DNA of 64,000 bases from contig NC_087084.1 of the NCBI RefSeq assembly GCF_026151205.1, forward strand, positions 12,179,453 to 12,243,452, written 5' to 3'. Below, piece by piece: positions 1-13,697 of the stretch. Positions within the stretch are counted from its first letter, which is position 1; every line of letters starts with the position of its first letter. The notes below the pieces were generated by a model. The model ran no database searches, was not told the DNA's origin, and saw only the letters and a list, made by a program, of their open reading frames with translations. A program made the translations under genes and the position numbers. This stretch comes from Bolinopsis microptera (lineage: Eukaryota > Ctenophora > Tentaculata > Lobata > Bolinopsidae).

Positions 1-248
1 AATCGTCCATTGTTCGATATAATAGTACCTGTCTTGTTGACAAGTACTCTGAAAATCGGTTAAATCCAAATTTATTTTAGGAAAAATGCAATTAATTCTG
101 GATAGGACATCGACTAAATCGTAAAAATGTGAAATTTGAAAATCATTTCTGCTATAACAGATTAAGATTGATATACATTGAATACTAAAAGACTATGATC
201 AAATTGATGTGATAATAAATAATTATCTTTAACATGATATTATTTCAG

Positions 249-3200
249 GTATAGTGTCTAATCTAGGAGCGCTCAGAGATGAGAAACATGAGCACGACGA
301 GTTACGACAAGAACAGCTTTCTGAGCTAGAGGGACAGTTCGAATTCAAGGTTTGTTTTTTTTGTTTGTTTGTTTGTTTGTTTGTTTGTTTGTTTGTTTGT
401 TTGTTTGTTTGTTTGTTTGTTTGTTTGTTTGTTTGTTTGTTTGTTTGTTTGTTTGTTTGTTTGTTTGTTTGTTTGTTTGTTTGTTTGTTTGTTTGTTTGT
501 TTGTTTGTTTGTTTGTTTGTTTGTTTGTTTGTTTGTTTGTTTGTTTGTAGCCCACTCCCAGTTTACCAATCCCTGTTTACACATCAAGGACTGGGGCAAA
601 AAGAAATGACAATTCTTTTGCTCCTCCTATATGTTTTCTCCACAGCCGCCTCAATGTTAAGAAAATTGGCCGACTTTTAGACCAAATTCTTGGTATTAAT
701 AGGGAATTTTGACAATTCCCATCGGACGTTAACATATTTGTAAGTTCCCTTGATATTTCATGCTCCAAATACGGGTTCTTTCGTCTACTCACAACTTTTC
801 TCGGTGTTTAAAAAACATTTCCTCTGAAGTTCATTCCACCAAGATAGTATCAAGGTAGGAAACCTGCAGTGTTTCATCATGTTATCACAGATGTATCAGT
901 GCCGACTAACTGTCTCTATTTACCACTAGAATTTTGTGAGAGTTCCCTCTTAGACATGATAGAGTTTAACACTGGTGGTGATGGGAATATTAGATCTTTA
1001 AATCTTCCCTGGGCCAACATTTTTAATTTTCAGCAAACGGAATTCTAATAGAAACCCTTGTTTCATTCGCATTCCATAACATTTTTTCACACAACCCCCC
1101 ATGGCCTTGATCTTAAACAATGTGAGCTGAATATTTCACTCCTTGTCCAATGAACACAGGGCCAGGGGTGGAGAATATCAGAAAAATGCTGAGAAATAGG
1201 ATCTCCACAAAAGCAATGAACCTTCAACGCCGGTAATACCTCACCAAGTTCATTATTTAACTAACAGCGTTTCCTCGTTACTGTCGGCAGGAAGAATCAG
1301 GTACTCTACCTGTCACTACACACATGTGTGTCACTGTATGTGGTGTTCCTACTACAGTAGATTTATATATCAGATATTGAATTCCGCGGTACAGTGTACG
1401 GCATATACCGGGTACATGCCGTTACAGTGTACGGCCTATACCGGGTACATGCCGTGTCCCACTTTCCCTGCAACATTCCGTGAAGGCTTTGAGAAAGCCA
1501 TGCCGCTTCTTTTGTTCATGGCACTGGCGAGAACTGAAAAGAAATAGCTGAGGTTTACTTTTCTGTTTATACCGGAATGCTTGTTATAGCTGATAGGTTC
1601 TAATTGGCAATATGATAGGTTCTAATTAGCGATATTATTAGTTGACGAGCCAGCATTTCTGTATAATATATTGGAGGAAAACAGGTTACTTTTTGAGGTA
1701 TTCAAAATAATACTCGCTGTTTTTTTGTTTTAAGGTTCTTTGGTATAATGAGGTGGTGATGTTTTATATCAGGGTATATCAGTTGGCAGGCTTCCAAATA
1801 CCCTTTTTTGCAGCCACCCTAGATATAGATCACGCACTAAAATGTCAACAATGTGATATGTGATCTTGTAGATAAACATTGTAAACGTAAACAATGAGGT
1901 GGTTAAACACCATTAACTATTATATTATACTTATTGTATCGGCAATGTGCTTATCAATTGGTAGTAACAACTAACATTAGATCGGAAAATAATTCACAAA
2001 ACGGTCACATCATAATTCCATCAAACAAATATATCATCGACTGTAAAAGTCAATAGTCATCAAAACAGCCTTTCAACAGGCACCTTGTGACACTCCGCCC
2101 TGATTCCATCAGGTCTATAGACCTACCGTAATACAGCCACAAACAAGCCATGAGGATATTAGAACGGTACTAATTTACGGGAATATAGCCAGCTATCTCT
2201 CCTCTCTACTGGTGCAGATAGAAGCCAATTTTAACACATTTTTGTGTTCATATGTCATAGGTTTCGATACATTCTTGTGTTCATCGAAACACATAGTTAT
2301 ATCACATATTTGCTTTCAGATATCGCAGTTGCAGCAGGAAATGGAGTTACAGGCCCGGAAACTGCGGAACACCGAGGAAGAGCATCGCCAAGCTATTGAT
2401 GAGCTCCAGCAACGTGAGGAGAGGCTTATAAAACAGGTTGGAATTGTCAACTATTCTACTGGTATAGACTATAGGTAGTTCTGGTCAGACATAAACTGCT
2501 GTTTACGTTGCTTTTTACTATTTGCTGTTTACTATTGCTTTTTGGTTGTATCACGGCTGTAATTATAAAGCGGAACGTTTTTTAAGAAACGGATGAAGAT
2601 CGCTTCAATAATATATAAGCGGCAAAGCTTATGTCATAACCTGTATTTTTAGATCTGAAGAATGCTAGTTAACATTTTTGCCGCCGTCAACCACGAATAT
2701 AATACTTCTCTTCATACCATGAGATATTAAAACTATGGCTAACGTTCTGTCAGTAACACTTTGTTGTTTAACTATAAATAACTTACTTTAATTAATACAG
2801 CTGGACGGTAAGACTGTTTCGGAGCAACGGTTACAAGAGATTCTCAATGCTATGGAAGTCGAAAATGCTAAGCTGGTCCAAATGAACAAAGAGGTTATTA
2901 ATCCTTTTCAAAACGTTTATAATACCTTAGTATATCTTTAATTTATATGCACATTGTTAGAATTGTTGACTGAATTCCTTACGAATTCCTCGGATCAACT
3001 GTTGGACTAAACCCAAAAGTACCAATACTTGAGATGCCTACGCAAAGTATGTGATATTACAACACATAAGGATTCGTTTTAATGAAAACTGTCTACTTTT
3101 TCAGAAGCCTGACATCAGATCAACATTTTCACCGGCTGTGTTGGCTCAACTTAACAATATTCCTACAGGTTATAAACTATTTTAATCATTGCCATTTTTA

Positions 3201-6200
3201 AAGTTCAATTAAAGTTTGAAAACGATCAGTCCACATTACATGTCGTGGCTGCTGGGTATTCCTAATCCAAAGACCAAAAGAGGAATTTTCATCAGCTAGG
3301 AACAACCGATATACTTATTGTCAACGAATTGAATTACTTGTAATGTTCCTATGTTGTCAAACACTGAAACACAGGCAATGAAGCCCCTAAATTGGAGTGA
3401 TTTCTTTAATAACAATGACAACCAATAATACTAACACGACTATTGCTACCAGTTGAGAACTCTCCTGATCTAGATGTTGTACAGAAGCTCCTTGCATCTC
3501 AGCCTGTAACGATGCTCCAAGAATCGTGAGTACTTCCAAGTGGCGAATATTTAGTCTTAAGTAATTGTTTCCAAGGACTAAAGAGCGTTACTTGACCAGT
3601 GACAAACTCTACATTTGAACAACAAAACAGATTTAGAAATGTACTGACATGGATCACGCGAATCAATTTTGTATGTTAACTTTATCATGACTGCCAATTT
3701 GTGTGCGCGCGCAATTCTTCAAAATAACGATTTGATCGATGTCATGTCGCGCGCGCCGCATGTGCGTCCTTTTGAATTTTACGTCTACCTCGTGCGAGCG
3801 ACATCACATTTCTTTCGAGATGTCAGATGACAGATGTCAATCCCATACAACTTCCTAATTCTCGGTAAGAGCAATCTGACCAGATACTGAACTTTCGATG
3901 AGCTTTCTAACACAATCATTAATTTCAGGTCGTCTCCAGCCAAAGAGGTATGCGATGTGGTCAATTGGCACATTTCCTTAAAACGTTTAAGAATTATTGA
4001 TTATAATTATACATTCTAACAAACAAAATTCAACACATGGTTGCCACCAGTAATTTTCCCTCGAATTTAGATTTAGTGTTGCTATTTACAGAATAAACCA
4101 CAAAATTGGCAACGAAAAGTCTAATCAAACCACCGTGAATTACCCGAATATTATATTGTTTGGTGTCACTTGTAATTTATAGGCACTGAATTAGTTTCAA
4201 GAATTTCTGTCAACTATCGCCAAATTGTGTAATTTTTACCGAGCTGACAATTAACAGCTATGCAACGTAATTGATTATATGCCAACCGAAACCTTCTTCA
4301 AGTACTGGCCATTTACACTTTTCGTTTTGTCTCTCCGTGAAATATGCCGCTTTTCTGCTGCCTACCGAGGCTTAAGAACTTAATTAACGTAAGTTAGAAG
4401 TTGTAAAACAAGGAAGTTAGTAAGTATGTAAGAAAGGCCTGCTCTAAATATCTCCACTAAATAATAATTCCAATCCGAGCACAGTTTCCAGGCTTATATT
4501 ACGAACTTTTCGTTGGAACTAACAAACGAATCACGTACGGATTGTACATTGTAAGTTACATAGTATATATTCACCTGGGCAAAGTTTAACGGACATCAGG
4601 TGAACAGTGTAGCATGTCAATATTGTGGTTCCATTTCCAATCACAGTACTTTGTGTGCACTGACGTCCATATGCTAGTGACTATTTTTACTGGCAGTTCC
4701 TAAACCAGCTAACAATACGAATTATACAGGTTCCGTTGGAAAAGCGTCATATTCCGTTCGTTGATAAGCCGTACATTAAAAGTGAGACTTTTATTTGTTT
4801 TCAATTTCTTACATTTGAAATGAGACTTATGTTAACCATCTCGTTTTTTCACCTTTTTTTTCATCTCGTTTTGCTTTTTTCACACCATTTTCCTCTTAAC
4901 CATTATTTGGAGAAGTTTTTAGTTTTTCGCTAATTCTACGACAATTTTTATCTACCATCATATATTAATATAATATATTTAATTAATGTATAATTAATAA
5001 AAACACAATTCCAGCGTACTACGAACATCCCACTGATGCTATCGATGCAGCCCGCAAGGAACTCCAAAACGAAATTGCTATTCGGCTGCTGAATGCTACT
5101 GGTTCACCGGTAAGTCTTTTAGTTGTTTTTATGTTTCGTGTCACGTGAGACTGAGTTGAAGGTCACGTGGTCACGTGGGTATGAAATTGTTCTGTGCCGT
5201 AAACAAAGGTTATAAAATAGAGGTGTTTAAAAATAGCGTTCTTTTATCTAATATCGTTTCATTTTTCTTGTCGTATCAGTATTTACTATTTGGTATTCGT
5301 TACGAGTATTTGCAGCTTATTCGACATTGCGACACACTTATAGTGTTTAATTGCACAATTAGGGATGACTGGCACATAACTTTTGCATCAATAAGATAAG
5401 TATATTATAACAATAAATATAGCACTTTTAAGTGGAATATAGAGAAGTCCAGCTTCCATAATATAGCAATGATATTTAAAACTTGACAGTTTACTTTTAT
5501 TAGACTTACATCCCCATAGAAGTGAATAGTAATCCCTTCCACTATGTATTTCTTCACGAATCATCATAAATCTGATCAACAATTTCGAGAGAAATTGTAC
5601 GGTATTCTGTCTCAATGAAACATACTATTTGACTTGCCAGGAACTGTTCGTTTGGTATTAAAAATTCATACAATATCCTTGCTGATTAACTTTTTCCTAG
5701 TTTCAATTACGATTTACTTCTACCAATACACTTCGCCTACCAATGGCAGGTAATCACATCAGTATTTAATGCCAAGTCAGTATAATATCTCATCAACATA
5801 GTTTTATATCCCCTACTTTTGCTACAGCTGCAGGGCACGCGCAGAAGTAATTGTATTATGTCTTCACCCTTTTTCAATTACGGCAACGTTCGACAGTAAT
5901 TCTCTGCTGCATGTCACACTGGTGTCATGAGCAACCCTGATGCACACTTCTCCTATTTACTCTGCACTCATTGGCTCGTATAGTCACGTGACTGTTCAGG
6001 CGAAATGCCATTGGTAATTCGTACAGCACGTGCATTTTTTATGTTTTAGTTTTCTGTTCGATGACAGATTTTCCATTTCAAATGTTGCCTAACCCCTGCC
6101 TATTGGCTTGACTTTTGTTCTTTTTATGTTAGATTTTTTTTCTATGTCTAGTTATGGTGTTGTGATGCAACTTTTCAGTGATCGTATTTGAATCCAATAG

Positions 6201-9200
6201 TATAAGCGATTGTTCAATTTTTAAACTTATTTAAATGAAAGTAGTGAAGTTCTTATTTGAATAAATAAAAAGTTTTCATCAACAGCAGCCAAATTTTATC
6301 AGCAGCCAAATTCCACCAGCTGTACTACTTGCAAACACTTAGCAAATAACCCTGAGATGGAATTGCATTGAAATGATGAAATAACTTGAATACCGTATAT
6401 AGAAGAATTTTAGATAGAGAAGAAAATAGAAGTCAAGATTCTTGGCATTCTTCATCTTAACTGAAGCTGTTGAAGGAACAATTTACAAGCTGCTAACAAC
6501 GTAGATTTAGCACAGTAGAATCTATGAAATTTAGAGAAATTAGTAATTACATTCGATTATGTTCGTTTAATTTATTTCCAGCTTACGGTGTAGTGGAAAT
6601 TGAATACCGTTGTTTTTATTATAAGAGTATGATAAAGATTTCGGATACAAAATTCTGTAACATAGGCCCACTTTTTTCGATTAAAGAGATTATACTTAAT
6701 TATAACGACTACGTTTTTCTTCCCTCTAATAGTCTGATAACTTTTTCCTTTCTTTTCTCAACCTTAATGTTTGCTCAGCAGTTCTCGGAATGATTCTTAC
6801 CTTCTTATCTCTATTAGCTGAATAACGTTGTTCGCGTAGTGAAGTAGTGAAGTAGCTGTGAAGTTGCTCCGAAGTATAGCTGCCCCACCCAAAGACCAGG
6901 ATGGATTTCGTGGCCTTCTCGCACTACTACGCTTCACTGATCGAACCTAAAGTACGAGAATCTAAAGATGGACCCGATAGAAAACAAAAAACTCAGAAAC
7001 GAAAACTCAGACATTATTCACCTTGGAAGGTTGCACTTTTGAATGATTTTTGTTCCAGCGAAAATAAGGTTCAGCTAGGAGTTGCAAAGAGAGTTCCAGC
7101 TGATCCGCTGTGTTACATGGACAGTTTCCCACGTAACGGTTGCCATGGTTACAGTTTGTCACGTGACGGTTGCTGCCATGATTACAGTTTGTCACGTGAC
7201 ACTGATAAAAGCATGTCACGTGACTCAAACAGTTTGGATCTGGTGGAGTACTGTCTACAGTTGTTAGATCGTTACAGCGTTTCCGGATCATTCGTGTGTC
7301 TCAACAAGTCAAACTTCTGCAAGTGCAAATCATTCGGCAGTGAAATGACGAGAACCAGGAGGATGGGAAGTTTATATGATGCGCCGTTATTGGAGAAAAG
7401 GATGACGTCACGTGACAACAGGGTGACGTCACGTGGCAGCAGCGTGACTGAATCATCAGAATCTCCCAGTGTCTCCCCAGTAACCTCAGATAGTTACAGC
7501 CCTGAACACTTACTTCAGACGTTTTATGTATGTTTGATATGAATTTGTCGAAGCATATAATTATCAATCGCTGTCATTTTTAATGAGAACAATTTCAATT
7601 GCAGCAGTTGTTATATTTAATTTTATATCGTGATCAAGTCATCAAATGGGTAACGGGCTTGGCTAGGGGCGGGGTGTGGCTTTAGAATGCTAACAATTTA
7701 AACTTTATTATCTAATTACCTTCTAATTATAGGAAACCATCTTGGCATTTCAAACATCTGTGAAGAAATAACACAAATATCATACTTTTAAAAACTCATT
7801 TTCATTATTGGCAACCACTTTTATTTTCAGGATATAGACTCGTTGTCGAACGAGGACTATCATCATTATAAAGAGCAGATCGACAGAAACAGAATCGCTA
7901 AAAATACGTCTCATGTCATCCAACAGTAAGTCGATGGCCACAAAGTTTTAAAAACTGAGTTTTACTGACAACACAATGTTCACTGTTCAGTGTACATTAA
8001 CAATTAACATCTGCATTCAAAAGTGATGATCATGAGTCAAGGCTCGTTCACATATTACGTAAGCCAGCCTTAGGAGGTTTGGAAAATCTCACGCTAGTGT
8101 GATTTATAATCTATGTGTCAAGTGGCTTACGGAGAAGGGTCCTTTAGAGACAATCCCTTAACCCCTTGACGGCCTGGTTTTGAGAAGATTATCTAAAATC
8201 ATAACCATTCTCAGAGTAAATTTTCTAAAAATGTTCTAAGTTATGATGACCCCGATTTGCTAAACCTGGAAATTTTCAGGTTGGACTCTCAGCTAGCCGA
8301 TATTTGCCAGCGTGTCAACTCTGGGTCTCATCATGGTTCCCCGCGCGGCTCGGTCTCCGCCAGCCCCATTCCCACCACTCTGCCTCCCAAATCTCCCTCC
8401 TTCAGGCGATCCCGAGGTAAGGTTATCATCATTATGAGTTATTCATGTGTGAGTAACCTATGGTGACTAATTTATTATCGAGTGGTTACTTATTTGAATT
8501 GGTTACTATTGGTTACTGATTGGGTTGATACTAAGTTGTTATTTGTTAATTTGTTGCCGTATTAAGATATCCTTTGGACTTGGTCGGCTGAACTAAAAAC
8601 AGAAATTATCAGAAGCACAGATTGAGATTAACAGATATAAGCAGATACTACGCAGCTGATATCTCGCTGAATTTTAGCAGAAATGTAGCACAAATTCACG
8701 AAAAGATTTAACTAAACAGCATAACATGATTTTACAGCACTTTTCATTTTTTTACAGAATCCCTGTCTCGGCCCAATTCCTCTAAGCGAACGAAGACTTC
8801 CGGACCAGCTTCCTTGCAAGGAGAGTCAACCCCAAATCATGTCATCACAACACCACGTGACGCCATGGCCAAGTCACGTGAAGACTTTCAATCTCCATCG
8901 TCTCCGGATTTGTCAGCAGAAAATTTGGTCGCAAGTACTCCGAAAATATCAGCAAAGTCATCTGAAAATATTGTTGGAACCCAACCTGAGCATGCCTACG
9001 ATTTAGATTTCGATGACGATGACGATGACTCTGACTCGGTTGATCAGGATGTATCCGAAATAGAATTGCCGGATGAATCGACAATCCCGCGCGCCTCACA
9101 GCACGTGCTTCAAGGAATATCACGAGATGAGCACGTGGAGTCAGATGAGAGCGAGGAGATCCCCGAGGAAGAGGCGTACTCTGATGACAACGCTTTTGAT

Positions 9201-12187
9201 GACGACGAGCTGTTTGGTGAGTCGCGTGAACAGTTGTTTTTCTTGTGGGATGTAGTGGACATATCTCTAGATTTCATCTGATATTATCTCAAAGGGAGGG
9301 TTTATGTGAACTTTTAAAGCCTACACAATCGTAAAACAGACATGGCTTAAGATTAAGATTTATTCCTCAGTTCCTCTCATGATTGTTTTTCCTTCTGTGA
9401 ACTATTATTAAACCAAAGAATATCTTCAAGCATAATAACTTAAAAGCACAACATTTTCTTATATCACATTCTGTCCATTCAGCATTTCTGGCGCTTCTGC
9501 TATATGCCCGTCATTTGCATTGCTACTTTCACTCGTTTATTTTGAAGCTACCCCAAGAAACCAGTTTCGCTCAATGTTTAATGAATGATATTTCAGAGGA
9601 AGCAGAAAAGCCAACTCCGGGCTACAGCTTGCGAGATCCTAATTACAACCCGTAAGTTTGCACTTAATTAAGTTTTAAACTTTAAAGACAATTTCTGAAC
9701 TTACTCTTGATGAAAATTCCTATCTAAGGCATTGGAATTGTGATTTTTGGGGTACTCCAAATTACTTCGTCTACGAAAGCAGACGGATTGATTGAAAGAT
9801 GGGGATTTTACACTTCATATTTATGTTCGCAGTAGAGAATTTGAATATTCGGATCATCCTGAGGTCAAAATAAATGTTTCTAGGTATGAGTCGCAACATC
9901 GTGAACAGTGTCCATAATTGTATAATCGCATTGAATTTAACACACTTCTTATTAAATGTTACATTATATTATGTAACTGATTAGATGTAATGTTTAAATG
10001 TAACATCTCACTTTCTAGCATTTTTATCACTTGTTTTAATCCCTTTTAAAATTTAATCGTGTTATTGTTTTGTATGTGTAATAATAGAACCTGGCGGTGT
10101 GGGTTGAACGAAATTAAGACAGGTGGTTAAAAACTAAATTTAAGAAGATCGAGGGCTGGGTGTTGTTACCCTGATTGATTAGTTCCGTATCCATGCGACA
10201 CATTAATCACTACTCAAAATCAAATCTCCAAAAACTGTTCGTAATCAAATCTTAGTCACGTGACTAGTGAGACGCAATTATTTTTCCTCAGCTGTGGTGT
10301 CTACAAAGCAGTTACCTTCAAATTATAATGTACAAAATGAAATTTTCTGCACTGTTATGTTTCACCTGACGCAAAATATCGGCTTTGACAGACAGAGTAC
10401 CAAAAAATAATTTACAGACTTGAAACAGAATTATGTCATTCACAATTGACACTGTCAATGAAATCTTACCACAGAAATAACAGAACTATGTCAATAAAAT
10501 CTTATCACAGAAATACCAGAACTATGTTAATAACATCGGACCACAGAAATAACAGAACTACGTCAGTAATCACAGTTCGCTGAAATAACAGAAATCTTCC
10601 CCCTCCCACAGACTGGATGATGATTCAGAGGACGAGATGGAGGAGTCCAGGTCACCCTCTCCGGTAGTGAAAAGACGACCCACCAATAAAAGTTATCGGG
10701 AGGAAGATGACAGTATCTTCTCCTTCGACGGGTGGAGCAAAATGAAAAACGTGAGTTAACCAGATGAAGCGTTTCATTCTTTCCGTATAAATGTTGGAAA
10801 CTGGTGGCGCGCTGACTTCAGAAACAGAGATCTGAATCGACAAGTTTTCATCAGAATTTGCTTGTGTGTTACAGTATAAATCACTGCCAATATCTCTCAG
10901 CGGAACTCGATGAGCGCTGACGACGCTCAGCAGAACATACCGATGGGTCATGTTGCTAAGATGAGGCAGGCGGTGGACGAGTTAAACCGGGCTAAGAGGG
11001 TTAAAACAGGGGTTAAGACTGGAGTTGAAATCGTGCCGGTAAGTTGGGGGTTGGGTTTTCGACTTCAAAGTCGCGTATTTCTCATTCAGATATTCAGTTT
11101 GTCAATTAGAATTTCTCAAAAACAAGTGCTACTTTTGATGGACAGTATTTGCTTAAAATACAACTATACAAGACTGCCAAGTTCACTGAAACTGTGATTG
11201 GATCTCAAAGACTATATTTTAAAGAAAAGACTTACCACCTTGACAAGACGTACCACCTTGCCGTTACACCTTGACAAGACGTACCACCTTTCCGTTACAC
11301 CTTGACAAGACTTACCACCTTGCCGTTACACCTTGACAAGACTTACCACCTTGCCGTTTTACCTTATCCCTTGACAAGACGTACCACCTTTCCGTTACAC
11401 CTTGACAAGACGTACCACCTTTCCGTTACACCTTGACAAGACGTACCACCTTGCCGTTACGCCTTGACAAGACGTACCACCTTTCCGTTACACCTTGACA
11501 AGACTTACCACCTTGCCGTTTTACCTTATCCCTTGACAAGACGTACCACCTTTCCGTTACACCTTAACAAGACTTACCACCTTGCCGTTTTACCTTATCC
11601 CTTGACAAGACGTACCACCTTTCCCACGAAGACAAACCAACAGACACGCCCACAGAACACAAACCAACAGACACCCAAAAAGAATACAACACAAGACACA
11701 GACCTATAAACACACCGACCAGACCCACGTGATCAGTCAGAACGATGGACCACGTGTTAACCACGTGTCTCTCTCTCCAGAAGGGGAACGAATGTAAGAC
11801 CAAACAGCCGAAATCGTGTCCTATAGACGGGGAGGAAGACGACGACTTTACCATATCTTCTCTCAGCGACAGAGACATGTCTCCTGTGTAAGTTGAGACA
11901 CTTTGGAGGCAGTTTTGAGATTGAGGGGTGTTGAGACAGGGGAGGGTGGGACAACAGTAATTTCTGTTTACCAATCTGATGATCTTTTTTTATCGCATGA
12001 CGATTCAATTTCATTGGTCTCACCTTATTTATCAAACCATACTCTGATACCGTTTACTTGCTACACAATTTTTTGAAAGTTGATTACAAAACGTGTTACT
12101 AACATCCACTGATCTCAGCTTAATTTCAGCGAAATGAAAGTAGACATCAAGCGTAGCTCCCGTAACGGTATAGACGACGTGCTCTGA
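249..12187 (+). CDS. Coiled-coil protein, 3' part of a 17-exon gene, possibly DZIP1-like
   Basis: Seventeen exons join in frame with GT-AG borders: 249-349, 2320-2436, 2801-2893, 3105-3168, 3453-3525, 3929-3947, 4730-4781, 5015-5109, 6880-7527, 7831-7925, 8280-8416, 8758-9216, 9597-9651, 10612-10750, 10901-11038, 11781-11887, 12130-12187 (stop TGA). That gives about 815 residues; the 5' end lies outside the window. The first three exons are heptad-rich coiled coil (ISQLQQEMELQ, HRQAIDELQQREERL). The middle has a conserved-looking stretch (HIPFVDKPYIK, then DAIDAARKELQNEIA). The C-terminal part is Ser-rich and strongly acidic and ends with EEDDDFTISSLSDRD and a basic tail. The overall order, and the acidic ISSL segment near the C-terminus, recall the ciliary protein DZIP1, but this is from memory and weak. 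The 6880 acceptor has a poor pyrimidine tract, though its 648-nt length keeps the frame. The exon chain is well supported; the family is not. Confidence 0.75.
350..548 (+). repeat. (GTTT)n microsatellite at a 5' splice site
   Basis: About 47 copies of GTTT follow directly after the exon that ends at 349. The donor itself (AAG then GTTTGT) is part of the tract, so the intron starts inside the microsatellite. All open frames here, in both directions, are products of the repeat. Confidence 0.97.
1390..1453 (+). repeat. Two-copy 32-bp direct repeat in an intron
   Basis: Two adjacent copies of a unit containing ACAGTGTACGGC and TATACCGGGTACATGCCG. Each unit is partly self-complementary (GTACGGC against GCCGT). 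It lies in the first intron of the coiled-coil gene. No function is visible. Confidence 0.7.
11228..11630 (+). repeat. About 31-bp minisatellite in an intron
   Basis: Tandem units containing CTTGACAAGACGTACCACC followed by TTCCGTTACAC, with some longer variants carrying GTTTTACCTTATCC. About a dozen units lie between the exon ending at 11038 and the exon starting at 11781. The open frames across it are repeat artefacts. Confidence 0.92.
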
Positions 12188-13697
12188 ACAATCCGCACGC
12201 GTCACGTGACTTCATTCACCTCGAGTTCATGTTGCCCAGTATTTCATAGTTTCTACCCTGTAGAGTGGAGCAATTGTGCTTTAAATTACTCTTATCAAGT
12301 TATCCGGAACTCCTATCGCGTCCTGCAGAACTTCTACTACGCTCGTTTATTCAGAGATTTATTAGAACGACCTCCGAGATCAATCAAGCAGATGTCTAGA
12401 TGAGATCTCCAAAACTGCTAAACTCTTATCTGAAACAGTAAAGACTATCTTGTATTATAAGGGTAGTGATATAGAACCTTGTTGTTATTATAAATAGACT
12501 GTACCTATCTTGTAAAGTTTTATAATGTTCAGAACGTTCCTTAAGATTATTGTTTTCTGCTCTTTTTTTCTCACTTGGGTTCTCACTCTTCTTCTCTTCT
12601 ATGTTCCGTGCTTACAAATGGAATTAGATTCTAATCTTGAAAGAAATGTACTTATTAAATATTTTTTCGTTAAGGGCTATTCGAAAAAGAAGACGTTCAA
12701 TGGTCTGCCAAATAGAGATACGTTAACGAAAACATTTTTCACTTCCGATTCAAGGAAAGGAAAGGAATAGAGAGTTTAAACTAAAATTGTGATAAAAGCA
12801 ATTTTTTGGACGGCCTAACGATGAAAACCACAGAGACTTACAGAGTTGATCTTATTATAATCCGAAAATTGTTTATTAATAATTGTTTAGTGTGATGAAT
12901 ATCTGAACTTGGGTCACTTTCCACTTTCTCTATCAGTCCCTTCAAGTTTGCACAGTAAACTTATAAATGTAAATCTCATGCATTATTCCGAATATCTGAG
13001 AATCATTATATTATCGTGTATTAAAACTATTTAATGTTAGAGTTTGTTTAATTGCATTATCAGATTAACGGAGAGAATAAAGGATTTGTCTACAAGTTTT
13101 AGTACTTATTAAGACGTAATCTATGATTTGGTGTCAGCTGTTAAACATGAGCACAGTATAATTTACTACTTAGTCGATTAATATATTGTACATTCACCCC
13201 AACTTATTAATAAAGTTAAATGAAAATAGGGATCGTTTGAAAAATCAAATTGCTTTACTTACAAATATGTTTTACTCACGTGTATTGGTTTGGAATAATA
13301 ATTTTGACTAATTACCTAATTAATCAATTAGTGGATTGATTTTTGTCGTGAAATATTTTAAAACAGAGGATCATTTTGTGTGATAATAAATCACTTTAGC
13401 TCTAGATTGAACACGCTTGTAGCTGTAGGTGTATGACCAATCATAAATTTGGTTTATTTAAGCAATTAGTATATTGTGTAAGATATTGAGATTTCATAGA
13501 ATATGAATTTTATGACTGAATTTTAATAGTTGTCTATAGTTAACCGTATTTAATCAGGAGGGGGCTCACTAATTGACAGTTGGGTTGGATTAATAAGGTC
13601 ATTAATTCATTATTCTAAATATTTTGCCCGATTAAGCGCCTAGAAAATATTCGACCAGAGATTATTGAGAGCATCCACTTCAATACATTAACAAAAG
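12188..13697. other. Probable 3' UTR and convergent intergenic region
   Basis: AT-rich sequence between the stop of the coiled-coil gene and the stop of the minus-strand gene. An AATAAA at about 13209 could end a 1-kb 3' UTR for the plus-strand gene. For the minus-strand gene, TTTATT at 13452 is an AATAAA on its own strand. A plus-strand open frame at 12525-12770 (81 codons, hydrophobic start) has no support and is not called. Confidence 0.5.

Noticed and set aside
229-680. Several open frames of 70-108 codons on both strands
   Set aside because: They are readings of the (GTTT)n tract (VCLF and NKQT repeats).
12525-12770. 81-codon frame with a hydrophobic start
   Set aside because: It lies in the probable 3' UTR with no homology, and its composition resembles the AT-rich flanks.
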